64,000 nucleotides of DNA from contig NZ_LLXV01000049.1 in NCBI RefSeq assembly GCF_001431665.1, positions 1 to 64,000 of the forward strand. Direction: 5' to 3'. The position numbers were made by a program, and so were the translations under genes. Every line of letters starts with the position of its first letter. The first letter of the stretch is position 1. Below the pieces are notes generated by a model. The model was not told the DNA's origin. It did no database searches and was given only the letters and a program-made list of their open reading frames with translations. Source of the DNA: Stenotrophomonas beteli (GTDB lineage Bacteria > Pseudomonadota > Gammaproteobacteria > Xanthomonadales > Xanthomonadaceae). Below, piece after piece: positions 9,300-18,263 of this stretch.

Positions 9300-12200
9300 T
9301 GCACGGCACCAGGTGCCAGCAGTTCGATCTCCGCCAGCGGCATCCTGCCCGGTGCCACCAGGCGCAGGCGGTACTCGCTGTAGCGACCGGGCCTGGCGAT
9401 GCGGAACGGCCGGGTCTGGCGGGCCGATTCGAAGTCTTCGCCGCTGCGCTGGTCGAGCAGCGTCCAGCTGCCGTCGCCGCTGCGGGCCTCCAGCGCCCAT
9501 TGGCCACCGCGGATGCCGCTGTCGCCGCTGGTCAGCGTGTACAGCGTCGGGGTGCCCTCGGCCAGGCCGGTCAGCGCGATGGTTGCGCCGCCGCCCAGGC
9601 CGACCGTGGTGCCGGCATCGTCATCGACCAGCGCCGGCAAGGCGCGGCCATCGGCCAGCGTCGCCCTCGCGCCGGTGCCGAGCAGGTCATGCAGCAGCTG
9701 CGGGCGCTGGCCGCGCGCGGTCAACGAGCGCGGCACGTCATCCACGCCACTGCCCCAACGCGACGGCTGCGGTCCCATCACGAAGTCGAGGGTCGCGCCC
9801 TTGGCGATCAGCTCGTGCGGCACCCAGGTCTTCGTCCACGGCTTGCCGTTGATCTTCAGCGACTGCACGTAGACGTTCTCGCGCGAATTGTTGGCCGCGT
9901 TCACGGTCAGCACCGCGCCGCCCTGCAATTCCACCCGCGCGTGGCGGAAGGCCGGCGAGCCGATCACATACTCCGGGGCGCCCATGCGCAGCGGGTACAG
10001 GCCCAGCGAGGCCAGCACGTACCACGCCGAGGTCTCGCCGTTGTCCTCGTCGCCCGGATAGCCCTGGCCGATCTCGCTGCCCACATACAGGCGCGACAGG
10101 ATCTCGCGCACGTGCTGCTGGGTCTTCCAAGGCTGCCCGGCGTACAGGTACATCCACGGGATGTGGTGCGCCGGCTGGTTGCTGTGCGCGTACATGCCCA
10201 TGCGCACGTCGCGCGCTTCGGTCATCTCGTGGATGGTGCCGCCATAGGAGCCGGCCAGTGCCGGGTCCGCGGTTTCCGGCGTGGCGAAGAAGGCATCCAG
10301 CTTCGCCGCCAGCTTGTCGCGGCCTCCGTACAGCGCGGCCAGGCCTTCGCCATCGTGGGCGGCGGTGAAGGCGAACGTCCAGCCGTTGGATTCGGTGTAG
10401 TCGTGGCCCCACACACGCGGGTCGTAGTGCGCGGCGTCCACGCGCCAGCGGCCATCGGCGTTGCGGCCCTGGAAGAAGCCGGCGGCCGGATCGAACATCG
10501 TCGCGTAGCTGGCGGCGCGATGGCGGAAGTAGTCGGCCTCGGTGCGGTAGCGCTCGCGCGCGGCCGGTGTGGTCGCACGCTTGGCCAGGGCATCGGCCAT
10601 GTTGGCGATGCCGAAGTCGTTGAGCGCGCCTTCCATCGTCCACGACATGCCTTCATGCACCTCCGCGCTGGCGTAGCCACGGAAGGTCGAACGGTCCATG
10701 CCCTTGCGGCCGACATGGCGGTCGGGCGGTACCACGGTCGCGTTCTTCAGCGCAGCGGCATACGCCTCGGCCGGATCGAAGCCGCCGATGCCCTTCAGCC
10801 ACGCATCGGCAAAGGCCACATCCGAGCTGGTGCCGACCATCAGATCGGCGTAACCCGGCGACGACCAGCGCGCGATCCAGCCACCGGCGCGGTACTGCTC
10901 GATGAAACCCTGCACCAGCTGCCCGGCATCGTCGGGGGTGAACAGTGCATAGGCCGGCCAGGTGGTGCGGAAGGTGTCCCAGAAGCCGTTGTTGACGAAC
11001 ACCTTGCCATCGCGCACGCCGGTGAAGCTGCGGTTCGCGTTGCCCTCGGTGTTGTCATCGCTGGCGCTGGCCTGGTTGGCGTAGCGCCAGTCAGGCGCGG
11101 CCGCGCTGCCGGCGTTCTCGTGGCCGGAGTTGGGGTACAGGTACAGCCGGTACAGGCTGGAGTACAGCGTGGTCTTCTGGTCGTCGCTGGCGTCGCCGAT
11201 GTCGAAGCGGGCCAGGCGTGCGTCCCACGCATCCTGTGCGCGGCCGGCCACGCTTTCCAGGGTATCGGTGGCGGCGATTTCCAGGGCGAGGTTGTGCCGT
11301 GCCTGCTCCAGCGAGATCAGCGAGGTGGCGATGCGCATGGTCACCCGCCGCTCGCTGCCGGCGTCGAACTTGATGTAGCCGGTCGGGCGGCCGGTCTCAA
11401 GACGCCCACTGCTGCGCCAGGGCCTGTCGAAGCTGGCCACCACGTACATGCGGCTGGCGCCGTTGGACAGGCCGCTGCGGGTATCGGTGTAGCCGCTCAG
11501 GGTCTGCGTGGCCGCATCCAGGGTCAGGCCACCGCGTGCATCGACATTGTCGAACAGCAGGTTGGCGTCGCCGCCCTCGGGGAAATCAAAGCGGAACAGC
11601 GCGGCATGATCGGTCGGCGCGATGGCGGCCGCGATGCCGTTGTCGAAGCGAACGTCGTAGCGATAAGGGCGCGCGCTTTCGTGGCTGCGGTCGAACGACA
11701 GCGCGCGCTTGCGGCGGTCGGCCTCCGGCACACCACGACTGGCCGAGGGCATCACCTGGAAGGTCTGGCGGTCGCCCATCCACGGGCTGGGCTGGTGGCT
11801 CAGTGCGAGCGCCTGCAGTTGCGGGCGATTGCGGGCGTCATTCTGCTCGTTCCAGCGATACAGCCAGTTGAGCGCACCGGCATCGGTCACCGGCGTCCAG
11901 AAGTTGAAGCCATGCGGCACCGCCGTGGCCGGGAAATTGTTGCCGCGCGAGAAGGTGCCGTTGGCCTGGGTGCCGCGGGTGGTCAACACCCAGTCGGAGA
12001 CGCGCTGAGGCGTCTGCCGCGGCTGCGCATCCAGCTGCACATCGTCGATCCAGCCCGACACAGGCGCGCCGTTGGCGCTGGCCACCTCCAGCTCGATCGC
12101 CACCACACGGCGGCCCTTCAGCGCCGGCACATCGCCCAGGCGAACCGACTTGCGTGCCCACTGCTGCGGGTACAGCGTCTTCGATTCGCCCTGCGCGCGC

Positions 12201-12640
12201 GCACCGAGCGCCACGCCGTGCTGGTCGCGCGCCGCGCCGGCTGAAACGCGGCTGCCATCGTCCAGGCGCAGATCCAGCGACACATAGGTCGAGGCGACGC
12301 TGTCCTTGCCGACGATCTCCGGCAGCACCAGCCACGACAGGGTGGTATCGGCCTCGATCGGCAGGTCGGTCTTGAACAGCTCGCGCCGCGCGCTGCCGCC
12401 TTCGCTGCTGTAGCGCAGTGCATGCAGGCCGCTGTAGCCGGCGTTGCGCTTGGCGGCGTAGGGCGCGTCCGGGCCGCTGCCGATGGCAACCTGCAAGGCA
12501 GCGGCGGCCGCAGCCGGGGCCGGTTCGCCGGGTTCGAACGAGGTCTGCAGTCCCTGTGCCAGTACCGGCATCGCAGTGGTCGCACAGGCCAGGGCCAGGG
12601 CGAGCGGAAGCAGGGCGCGGCGTGGGTCGGACAGGGTCAT
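9296..12640 (-). CDS. GH92 family alpha-mannosidase, secreted
   Basis: This 1114-residue exported glycoside hydrolase 92 enzyme probably removes alpha-linked mannose from N-glycan or mannan chains. The ATG at 12640 gives a signal peptide (MTLSDPRRALLPLALALACA). An N-terminal carbohydrate-binding-like segment (FEPGEPAP onward) precedes the GH92 body. Family landmarks include NNGFWDTFRTTWPAYALF, SWTMEGALNDFGIA, HEMTEARD, PAHHIPWMYLYAGQPW and QGYPGDEDNGETSAWYVL. The glutamate in EMTEARD and the aspartates in GDEDNGE are likely catalytic by family analogy. A C-terminal extension of about 150 residues looks discoidin-like (LYTLTSGD, SEYRLRLVAPG). It forms an operon with the downstream BSP peptidase through ATGA. 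Confidence 0.9.
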   Translation of the reverse strand: MTLSDPRRALLPLALALACATTAMPVLAQGLQTSFEPGEPAPAAAAAALQVAIGSGPDAPYAAKRNAGYSGLHALRYSSEGGSARRELFKTDLPIEADTTLSWLVLPEIVGKDSVASTYVSLDLRLDDGSRVSAGAARDQHGVALGARAQGESKTLYPQQWARKSVRLGDVPALKGRRVVAIELEVASANGAPVSGWIDDVQLDAQPRQTPQRVSDWVLTTRGTQANGTFSRGNNFPATAVPHGFNFWTPVTDAGALNWLYRWNEQNDARNRPQLQALALSHQPSPWMGDRQTFQVMPSASRGVPEADRRKRALSFDRSHESARPYRYDVRFDNGIAAAIAPTDHAALFRFDFPEGGDANLLFDNVDARGGLTLDAATQTLSGYTDTRSGLSNGASRMYVVASFDRPWRSSGRLETGRPTGYIKFDAGSERRVTMRIATSLISLEQARHNLALEIAATDTLESVAGRAQDAWDARLARFDIGDASDDQKTTLYSSLYRLYLYPNSGHENAGSAAAPDWRYANQASASDDNTEGNANRSFTGVRDGKVFVNNGFWDTFRTTWPAYALFTPDDAGQLVQGFIEQYRAGGWIARWSSPGYADLMVGTSSDVAFADAWLKGIGGFDPAEAYAAALKNATVVPPDRHVGRKGMDRSTFRGYASAEVHEGMSWTMEGALNDFGIANMADALAKRATTPAARERYRTEADYFRHRAASYATMFDPAAGFFQGRNADGRWRVDAAHYDPRVWGHDYTESNGWTFAFTAAHDGEGLAALYGGRDKLAAKLDAFFATPETADPALAGSYGGTIHEMTEARDVRMGMYAHSNQPAHHIPWMYLYAGQPWKTQQHVREILSRLYVGSEIGQGYPGDEDNGETSAWYVLASLGLYPLRMGAPEYVIGSPAFRHARVELQGGAVLTVNAANNSRENVYVQSLKINGKPWTKTWVPHELIAKGATLDFVMGPQPSRWGSGVDDVPRSLTARGQRPQLLHDLLGTGARATLADGRALPALVDDDAGTTVGLGGGATIALTGLAEGTPTLYTLTSGDSGIRGGQWALEARSGDGSWTLLDQRSGEDFESARQTRPFRIARPGRYSEYRLRLVAPGRMPLAEIELLAPGAVQ

Positions 12641-13027
12641 GCAGGGGTCTCCCGGAAGGGCAGGCGGCGGGCAGAACCCGCATCGGCGGACACCACGGAC
12701 AGCAGCACCCCGCCCGCCATGATCGCAGCGGAAGAGGAGATGCTGGTCCGGTGGGGGCGGGCCATGCGATCGGGTCGGATTGGACAGGTCGAGTGCTGAC
12801 CTGGCCCGATCCTGCAACAGCCGCCGCAGCCTGACAAGTGCCATTTAGTTCGATCCAAATGCGGGAAATATGCCCAAGGCCCGTTTGGTGCCTGGAACCG
12901 GCGGATCGATGCAGGCATTTTCCCGGTGCAGGCCTGCCGGCACGCCCGGCCACCTGCGGCGGCGCAATGTCCGGGCGGCCCGGATGCTAGAATCACAGCC
13001 CTCGCAACCCGTCCATCGACTTCCGCC
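12641..13027. other. gene-free divergent region between GH92 and zinc-finger genes
   Basis: These 387 bases separate two divergent transcripts. I see no credible gene. It holds one near-palindrome (12842-12861), annotated separately, and probably the promoters of both neighbours; no clear -35/-10 pair was identified. Confidence 0.5.
12842..12861. promoter_or_regulatory. 20-bp near-palindrome, candidate operator for the GH92 operon
   Basis: CATTTAGTTCGATCCAAATG reads almost the same on both strands, with two mismatched pairs and a TCGA centre. It lies about 200 bases upstream of the GH92 start. The size and symmetry fit LacI- or GntR-type operators of carbohydrate loci, but no regulator gene is adjacent. 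Confidence 0.35.
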
Positions 13028-13225
13028 ATGAGCCATACCGCCACCGCGCCCGCCAACGCCGAGAAGCGCTACACCGTGCACCGCAGCGAGCTGCCGCTGA
13101 GCTGCCCGACCCCGGAAATGGCGCTGTGGAACTCGCATCCGCGCGTGTACCTGCCGATCGAAGACGAGCCCAACGGCGAAGCGCAGTGCCCGTACTGCGG
13201 TTCCGTGTTCGTGCTGGCCGACTAA
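13028..13225 (+). CDS. small zf-CHCC zinc-finger domain protein
   Basis: This 65-residue cytoplasmic protein resembles the zf-CHCC domain found in the NDUFS6 subunit of complex I and in small proteobacterial proteins. Likely zinc ligands are in LSCPTP and QCPYCGSVF plus a nearby His. The core reads NSHPRVYLPIEDEPNGEAQC. The ATG at 13028 is the only sensible start. It ends 15 bases before the glycosyltransferase and is probably cotranscribed with it. The molecular role is unknown. Confidence 0.85.
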   Translation: MSHTATAPANAEKRYTVHRSELPLSCPTPEMALWNSHPRVYLPIEDEPNGEAQCPYCGSVFVLAD

Positions 13226-13240
13226 GCGGCCGCCGCTTCG

Positions 13241-14356
13241 ATGCGCCGATTGACCGTGGTGCAGTTGCTGCCGGCGCTGCACTCCGGCGGCGTCGAGCGC
13301 TCGACCCTGGAAATCGCTGCGGCCCTGGTCGCTGCCGGCCATCGCGCGCTGGTGGTGTCCGCCGGTGGCCGCCTGGTGCAGCCGCTGCTGGACAGTGGTG
13401 CCGAGCATCTCACCCTCGACATCGGCCGCAAGTCGCTGCTCACGCTGCGGCATCTGCCGACCCTGCGCAGGCTGTTTGCCGAGGTGGGTGCAGACATCGT
13501 GCATGCCCGCTCGCGGCTGCCGGCCTGGCTGGGCCTGTACGCGATCCGCGCCATGCCCGCAGCGCAGCGCCCGCACTGGGTGACCACCGTGCACGGCCTG
13601 AATTCACCCAGTCGCTACAGCGCGGTGATGACCAGTGGTGAACGTGTGATCTGCGTGTCCAACACCGTGCGCCAGTACGTGCAACGGCATTACCCGACCG
13701 TGCCCGGCGCCAGGCTGCAGGTGATTCCGCGCGGCGTCGATGTCGGCCAGTTCCCGCGCGTGGCACGTGCCGACCGCCGGCCGCGATTGGCGCTGGCCGC
13801 CGATCATCCGTGGCTGGCCCAGGTCGAGGGCCCGCTGCTGCTGCTGCCGGGGCGCGGCACCCGCCTGAAGGGCCACGCCCACGCGTTGCAGCTGCTGGCC
13901 GATGTGCGCGCCGCGGGCGTGCCGGCCCAGCTGTGGATGCTGGGCACCGATGAACCCGGGCGGGAAGCCTACGTGGCCGGCCTGCGCCGGCAGGCCGCCG
14001 CGCTGGGCGTGGCCGAGGCCGTGCAGATCAGCACGCCGACCACGCGCATTGCCCAGGCCTATGCGGCCAGCGATCTGGTGCTGCAGTTGTCGGACAAGCC
14101 CGAAGCATTCGGCCGCACCGTGGTCGAAGCGCTGTCGGTGGGTCGTCCGGTGCTGGGCTGGGACCATGGCGGCGTGGGCGAACTGCTGCGGCAGCTGCAG
14201 CCCAGCGGCGCGGTGGCGTTGGGCGATGCGCGCGCGCTGGGTGAACGTGCGCTGGCCCTGCTGGCGCAGCCACCGTCCTTGCCGGGCCGTATCCCGTTTA
14301 CCCTGCAGGCCATGCAGCGTGACACCCTCCGCCTCTATGCCGACCTCGCCGGCTGA
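13241..14356 (+). CDS. GT4-type glycosyltransferase, probably LPS core
   Basis: This 371-residue GT-B fold enzyme has the N-terminal acceptor motif LLPALHSGGVERSTLEIA and a mid-protein VIPRGVDVGQFPR linker. The donor-site segment is SDKPEAFGRTVVEALSVGRPVLGWDHGGV, carrying the E-x7-E pattern of GT4 enzymes. It overlaps the following O-antigen ligase gene by 20 bases and lies among LPS genes (waaL-like, lpxL-like, waaA), so it probably adds a sugar to the LPS core. The sugar is not predictable from sequence. Confidence 0.85.
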   Translation: MRRLTVVQLLPALHSGGVERSTLEIAAALVAAGHRALVVSAGGRLVQPLLDSGAEHLTLDIGRKSLLTLRHLPTLRRLFAEVGADIVHARSRLPAWLGLYAIRAMPAAQRPHWVTTVHGLNSPSRYSAVMTSGERVICVSNTVRQYVQRHYPTVPGARLQVIPRGVDVGQFPRVARADRRPRLALAADHPWLAQVEGPLLLLPGRGTRLKGHAHALQLLADVRAAGVPAQLWMLGTDEPGREAYVAGLRRQAAALGVAEAVQISTPTTRIAQAYAASDLVLQLSDKPEAFGRTVVEALSVGRPVLGWDHGGVGELLRQLQPSGAVALGDARALGERALALLAQPPSLPGRIPFTLQAMQRDTLRLYADLAG

Positions 14357-15668
14357 TCCCACTGCCATCGTGCGCGAGGACCGTGCCGGGCGCTGGGCGC
14401 CCTGGTGGGTGCTGGCGTACGTCGCGCTGTGGCCGTTGCCGGGCATCGCCGAGACCGTGCTCGGGCTCGGCGCGCTGTATGCCGCCGCGCGCATGGTCAC
14501 GCGCCGCTTCCAGCGCCGGCCGCATCTGCTGAGCACGGCCGCCTGGGCGCTCACCTCGATCCTGTTCCTGGGCTATTGGCTGCCGCAGGCGTTTTCCGCG
14601 TTCGATGCCATCGACCCGGCGGCCTCGTGGACCAAGGCGGCCGCCGGCCTGCGCTACCTGCCGTTCATGTGGCTGGTGGCGATCGCGGTGGCCACGCCGG
14701 CACTGCGGCGGCTGACTTTCGCCGGGCTGGCGCTGATCATCGGCGCATGGACGCTGGATGCGCTGGTGCAGGCGGTGGCCGGCACCAGCCCATGGTTCTG
14801 GTCGCTGGATCAGCTGAAGCTGGCGGTGAGTGGTCACGCCTTGTGCCCGGCCGGCGAAGCGGCACGGGTCGACCGCCTCAGCGGTGCGCTGGGACCGTGC
14901 AACCTGAAGTTCGGCCAGGTGCTGGCCAGCCTGTCACCGTTCCTGCTGCTGCCGGTGGCGCGTCGCTTCGGCACCCCGGGATGGCTGCTTGCGGCCGCTG
15001 CGCTGGGCTGCGTACTGCTGTTGGCCGGTTCGCGGGCGTCGTGGATCACCTTCGCGCTGGTGCTGGCCTACAGTGGCATGCGCCAGTTGGGTTGGAAACG
15101 ATTGGCGGTGCTGGCACTGATCGCCCTGCTCGGCGCCAGTGCGCTGACCGCCAGCGTGCCGCAGCTGCGCGAACGCGTTGCGCGCACGGCAATGGCCTGG
15201 GACGGTGGCGAACGCGGTGTCGACCAGGCGTTGTCCGGGCGTGCGCGGATCTGGGAAGCGGCCGCGTGCATGATTGAAGAACACCCGTTCAACGGCGTCG
15301 GTGCCCGCGGTTTCCGCGATGCCTACCCGGCCTGTGTGGCCGGCGAGGGGCCCGCCGTGTGGGGGGACCTGCCGGCGCTGCATGCCCATCAGATCGTGCT
15401 GGAGATCCTCGCCGAAACCGGGGTGCTGGGCCTGCTGCTGTGGCTGGCGGCCGTGGCCCAGGCCTGGCGTGCCTGGCGCTATGCCCCGGCCGCTGCACGT
15501 GAGCGGGCGCGACCGGCGATGCTGGCCCTGGCGGTCACCGTGTTCCCGCTCAATACGCACCTGGCGTTCTATTCGGCGTTCTGGGGCGGGCTGACCGTGC
15601 TGTTGGCAGCGCTGTTCGCCGGCAGCCTGCTGGCGCGCGAGGCGGACGAATCCGCGCCGATGCAGTAG
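14337..15668 (+). CDS. waaL: O-antigen ligase / Wzy-family membrane protein
   Basis: This 443-residue polytopic inner-membrane protein has about ten hydrophobic segments and the Wzy_C-type periplasmic loop. The loop carries GVDQALSGRARIWEAAACM and the conserved PALHAHQIVLEILAETGVLG. WaaL enzymes transfer O-polysaccharide from undecaprenyl-PP to the lipid A core. The ATG at 14337 overlaps the end of the glycosyltransferase by 20 bases, suggesting coupling. The open frame upstream lies inside that gene and is not used. The TAG stop is formed by the GTAG of a SMAG repeat. Ligase rather than polymerase is favoured by the neighbouring core and lipid A genes. Confidence 0.75.
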   Translation: MPTSPADPTAIVREDRAGRWAPWWVLAYVALWPLPGIAETVLGLGALYAAARMVTRRFQRRPHLLSTAAWALTSILFLGYWLPQAFSAFDAIDPAASWTKAAAGLRYLPFMWLVAIAVATPALRRLTFAGLALIIGAWTLDALVQAVAGTSPWFWSLDQLKLAVSGHALCPAGEAARVDRLSGALGPCNLKFGQVLASLSPFLLLPVARRFGTPGWLLAAAALGCVLLLAGSRASWITFALVLAYSGMRQLGWKRLAVLALIALLGASALTASVPQLRERVARTAMAWDGGERGVDQALSGRARIWEAAACMIEEHPFNGVGARGFRDAYPACVAGEGPAVWGDLPALHAHQIVLEILAETGVLGLLLWLAAVAQAWRAWRYAPAAARERARPAMLALAVTVFPLNTHLAFYSAFWGGLTVLLAALFAGSLLAREADESAPMQ

Positions 15669-15736
15669 TTGCCAACCTTGGTGGGCTCCCCGGGACCGGC
15701 CTCGGTTCATCGGCGCCAACCAAGGTTGGCGACTAC
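15665..15736. repeat. SMAG-type inverted repeat overlapping the waaL stop
   Basis: Arms GTAGTTGCCAACCTTGGT (15665-15682) and ACCAAGGTTGGCGACTAC (15719-15736) are near-perfect complements with GTAG at both outer ends. The left GTAG contains the waaL stop codon. The repeat lies between the convergent waaL and lpxL genes. Confidence 0.85.
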
Positions 15737-15768
15737 CCCGGGCACGCCGGCCCTTCCACCGCATCCGG

Positions 15769-16686
15769 TTACTTGTAGAAATCGCTCCGGCCGCCGGGCT
15801 GGCGCTTGAACCGGCGGTGGATCCACAGGTACTGGTCAGGCGCTTCGCGCACCATGGCTTCGATGGCCTGATTGACCCGCGTGGTATCGGCTTCCACATC
15901 CTCGCTGGGGAAGTTCTGCAGCGGCGCGCCGATCTTCAGGAAATACTTCCCGCCTTCGCGGCGATGGAAATACGGAATCACCGCGCAACCGGTCATCCGC
16001 GCCAGCTGGTGGGTGGCGGTGATGGTCGAGGCGGTGTGGCCGAAGAACGGCACGAACACGGTGTCCTTGCCACGCATGTCCTGGTCCGGCGCATACCAGA
16101 GGAAACCGCCCTTCTTCAGGTGGCGCACGGTGGCGCGGATGTCCTCGTTGGCGAACATCGCCTTGGCATAGCGCAGGCGGCCGAACTTCACCGCCCACTC
16201 GTAGACCGGGTTCTTGTGCTTGCGGTACATGCCGGACAGGTCGACGTAGTCGCACAGCAGGCGCCCGCACATTTCCAGGGTCATGAAGTGGCCGGACACC
16301 AGCAGCACACCACGGCCCTCGGCCTGCATCTGCCGCAGGTGTTCCAGCCCTTCGATCCGCACCTGCGGGCGCAGGCTGTCGATGCTGCCCCACCAGGCGC
16401 GGATGCACTCGAACACGCCCACGCCCAGCGCATCGAAACTGTCGCGCACCAGGCGCTGGCGCCAGGCTTCGTCCTTCTCGGGGAAGCACAGCTTCAGGTT
16501 GACCTCGGCGGCGCGGCGGCGGCTGCCGAGCAGGCGCCAGCTGATCCAGCCGACGCCGCGGCCAAGCGCCCGCTGCAGCAACCACGGCAGGCGGGCGAGG
16601 GCGAAGGCGCCGAGCATGGCGGCGAACATCGGCCAGTTGCAGGGATCGCGCAGCGACGGGCGGATGGCGGTGGTGGCATCGGACAT
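15769..16686 (-). CDS. lpxL: lipid A lauroyl/myristoyl acyltransferase, LpxL/HtrB family
   Basis: This 305-residue inner-membrane enzyme adds a secondary acyl chain to Kdo2-lipid A. An N-terminal hydrophobic anchor (MFAAMLGAFALARLPWLLQ) precedes the acyltransferase core. The catalytic H-x4-E motif is in SGHFMTLEMCGR, and FLWYAPDQDMRGKDTVFVPFFG and APDQYLWIHRRFKRQP are family hallmarks. Length matches LpxL (about 300-310). It is divergent from waaA, with about 60 bases between starts, and convergent with waaL. The choice of LpxL over LpxM or LpxP is not decided by sequence alone. Confidence 0.9.
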   Translation of the reverse strand: MSDATTAIRPSLRDPCNWPMFAAMLGAFALARLPWLLQRALGRGVGWISWRLLGSRRRAAEVNLKLCFPEKDEAWRQRLVRDSFDALGVGVFECIRAWWGSIDSLRPQVRIEGLEHLRQMQAEGRGVLLVSGHFMTLEMCGRLLCDYVDLSGMYRKHKNPVYEWAVKFGRLRYAKAMFANEDIRATVRHLKKGGFLWYAPDQDMRGKDTVFVPFFGHTASTITATHQLARMTGCAVIPYFHRREGGKYFLKIGAPLQNFPSEDVEADTTRVNQAIEAMVREAPDQYLWIHRRFKRQPGGRSDFYK

Positions 16687-16746
16687 TGCCCCATTCTACC
16701 AACCCGGCTGCGTGTCTTTCCCGGGGGGCTCCCGTATCCTTGCCGC

Positions 16747-18045
16747 ATGCGTAAAGACCCTGTCGAATGGATCCTGCGTGGCCTGTACTCGGTCGTGCTC
16801 TACATCCTGCTGCCGATCACCGTGTACCACCTGGTCTGGCGCGGTTTCCGGGTCCGCGAGTACTTCCGGCGCTGGGACGAGCGCTATGCCTCCTATCCGC
16901 AGCCCAGCGGCCAGCCGCGGGTCTGGCTGCACGCGGTCTCGGTGGGCGAGGTCAATGCCGCTGCACCGCTGGTCAATGCATTGCGCGAGCAGCGCCCCGA
17001 CATCCGCTGGGTCATCACCACCATCACCCCGACCGGCTCCGAGCGCGTGCGCGCGCTGTGGGGCGATGCACTGGACCACGTCTATCTGCCTTACGACGTA
17101 CCGGGCAGCGTCAACCGCTTCCTCGGCCACTTCCAGCCCAGCCTGGCGCTGATCCTGGAAACCGAGCTGTGGCCGAACATGCTGTTCGGCTGCCGCGACC
17201 GTGGCATTCCGGTCTACATCCTCAACGCACGCCTGTCGGCGCGCTCGTTGCGCGGCTACCGGCTGCTGGCGCCACTGATCCGGCGCGCACTGCGTACCGT
17301 CACCTGCGTGGCCGCGCAGTCGCACGACGACGCCGAGCGGTTCGTGCAGCTGGGGGCAGCGCCGGAACAGGTGCAGGCGCTGGGCAATCTGAAATTCGAC
17401 ATCACCACCCCCGACGTGCAGGGCTTTGTCGGGCAGTTCCATGAGCGCATCCCGGCCGGGCAGCCGGTGTGGATCGCCGCCAGCACCCATGAAGGCGAAG
17501 AGCAGGCGGTGGTCGAGCTGCACCGGCGCCTGCGCCAGCAGCATCCGGACCTGCTGCTGCTGTGGGCGCCGCGCCACCCCGAACGGTTCCCGAAGGTGGA
17601 AGCGCTGGCGCGCGAACAGGGCTGGAATGTGGCCACCCGCCGGGTAGAGCGGTGGCCGCAAAGGGGGACCGATGTGTTCGTCATCGATACCCTGGGCGAA
17701 CTGATGCCGTTCTACGCCTGCGCCCAGGTTGCCTTCGTCGGTGGCAGCCTGCAGGCCATCGGTGGCCACAACCTGCTGGAGCCTGCGGCCATGGGGACCG
17801 CGTCGGTGACCGGCCCGCACCTGCACAACTTCGCCGAAATCTCCCGGCGCATGCGCGAGGCCGGCGCGCTGCTGATCGGCGAGGACGCGCAGGCCGTTGG
17901 CGATCTGCTGCAGCATCTGCTCGACAACGCCCAGGCCCGCCAAGACATGGCCCGTGCCGGGTGCACGCTGGTCAGCAATGGCCGCGGCGCGCTGCAGCGG
18001 ACCCTGGCCCTGGTGGCGCCGCATCTGCCGCCACCGCGTGAGTGA
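16747..18045 (+). CDS. waaA: 3-deoxy-D-manno-octulosonic acid transferase
   Basis: This 432-residue membrane-anchored Kdo transferase (GT30) attaches Kdo from CMP-Kdo to lipid IVA. The N-terminal anchor is YSVVLYILLPITVYHLVW. The family core follows with WLHAVSVGEVNAAAPLVNAL, ETELWPNMLFGC and NARLSARSLRGYRL. The C-terminal half has WIAASTHEGEEQ, LLWAPRHPERF and FVGGSLQAIGGHNLLEPAA. The ATG at 16747 begins MRKDPVEWILRG just before the anchor; the upstream frame is antisense to lpxL and is rejected. Together with the divergent lpxL it completes lipid A-Kdo assembly steps. Confidence 0.95.
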   Translation: MRKDPVEWILRGLYSVVLYILLPITVYHLVWRGFRVREYFRRWDERYASYPQPSGQPRVWLHAVSVGEVNAAAPLVNALREQRPDIRWVITTITPTGSERVRALWGDALDHVYLPYDVPGSVNRFLGHFQPSLALILETELWPNMLFGCRDRGIPVYILNARLSARSLRGYRLLAPLIRRALRTVTCVAAQSHDDAERFVQLGAAPEQVQALGNLKFDITTPDVQGFVGQFHERIPAGQPVWIAASTHEGEEQAVVELHRRLRQQHPDLLLLWAPRHPERFPKVEALAREQGWNVATRRVERWPQRGTDVFVIDTLGELMPFYACAQVAFVGGSLQAIGGHNLLEPAAMGTASVTGPHLHNFAEISRRMREAGALLIGEDAQAVGDLLQHLLDNAQARQDMARAGCTLVSNGRGALQRTLALVAPHLPPPRE

Positions 18046-18263
18046 CCTCTGCGCTGCGGTGATCAGGCGGCGCACTGTCGTGATCGACTTCATCAAATCC
18101 ACTTAGCGATGCCTGGCCTGTCGCGGCTGGACCGGCTCCGCCGCTTGCAGCGTGCCTGTGATCACAACATGGCGCATGCGGAACAGATTTCGATATCGCG
18201 CCGGCGGTGCAGCCTGCCAGCCTGATGTCCACCGCGCTTGGGTGGATATCAAGGGAACTTGGG

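Noticed and set aside
9002..12244. Open frame of about 1080 codons opposite the GH92 and peptidase genes
   Set aside because: Antisense shadow; translation is rich in His, Gln, Val and Arg with no motif, while the minus strand has full family signatures.
15817..16746. Long N-terminal extension of waaA
   Set aside because: It is antisense to lpxL; the Kdo transferase anchor begins at 16747.
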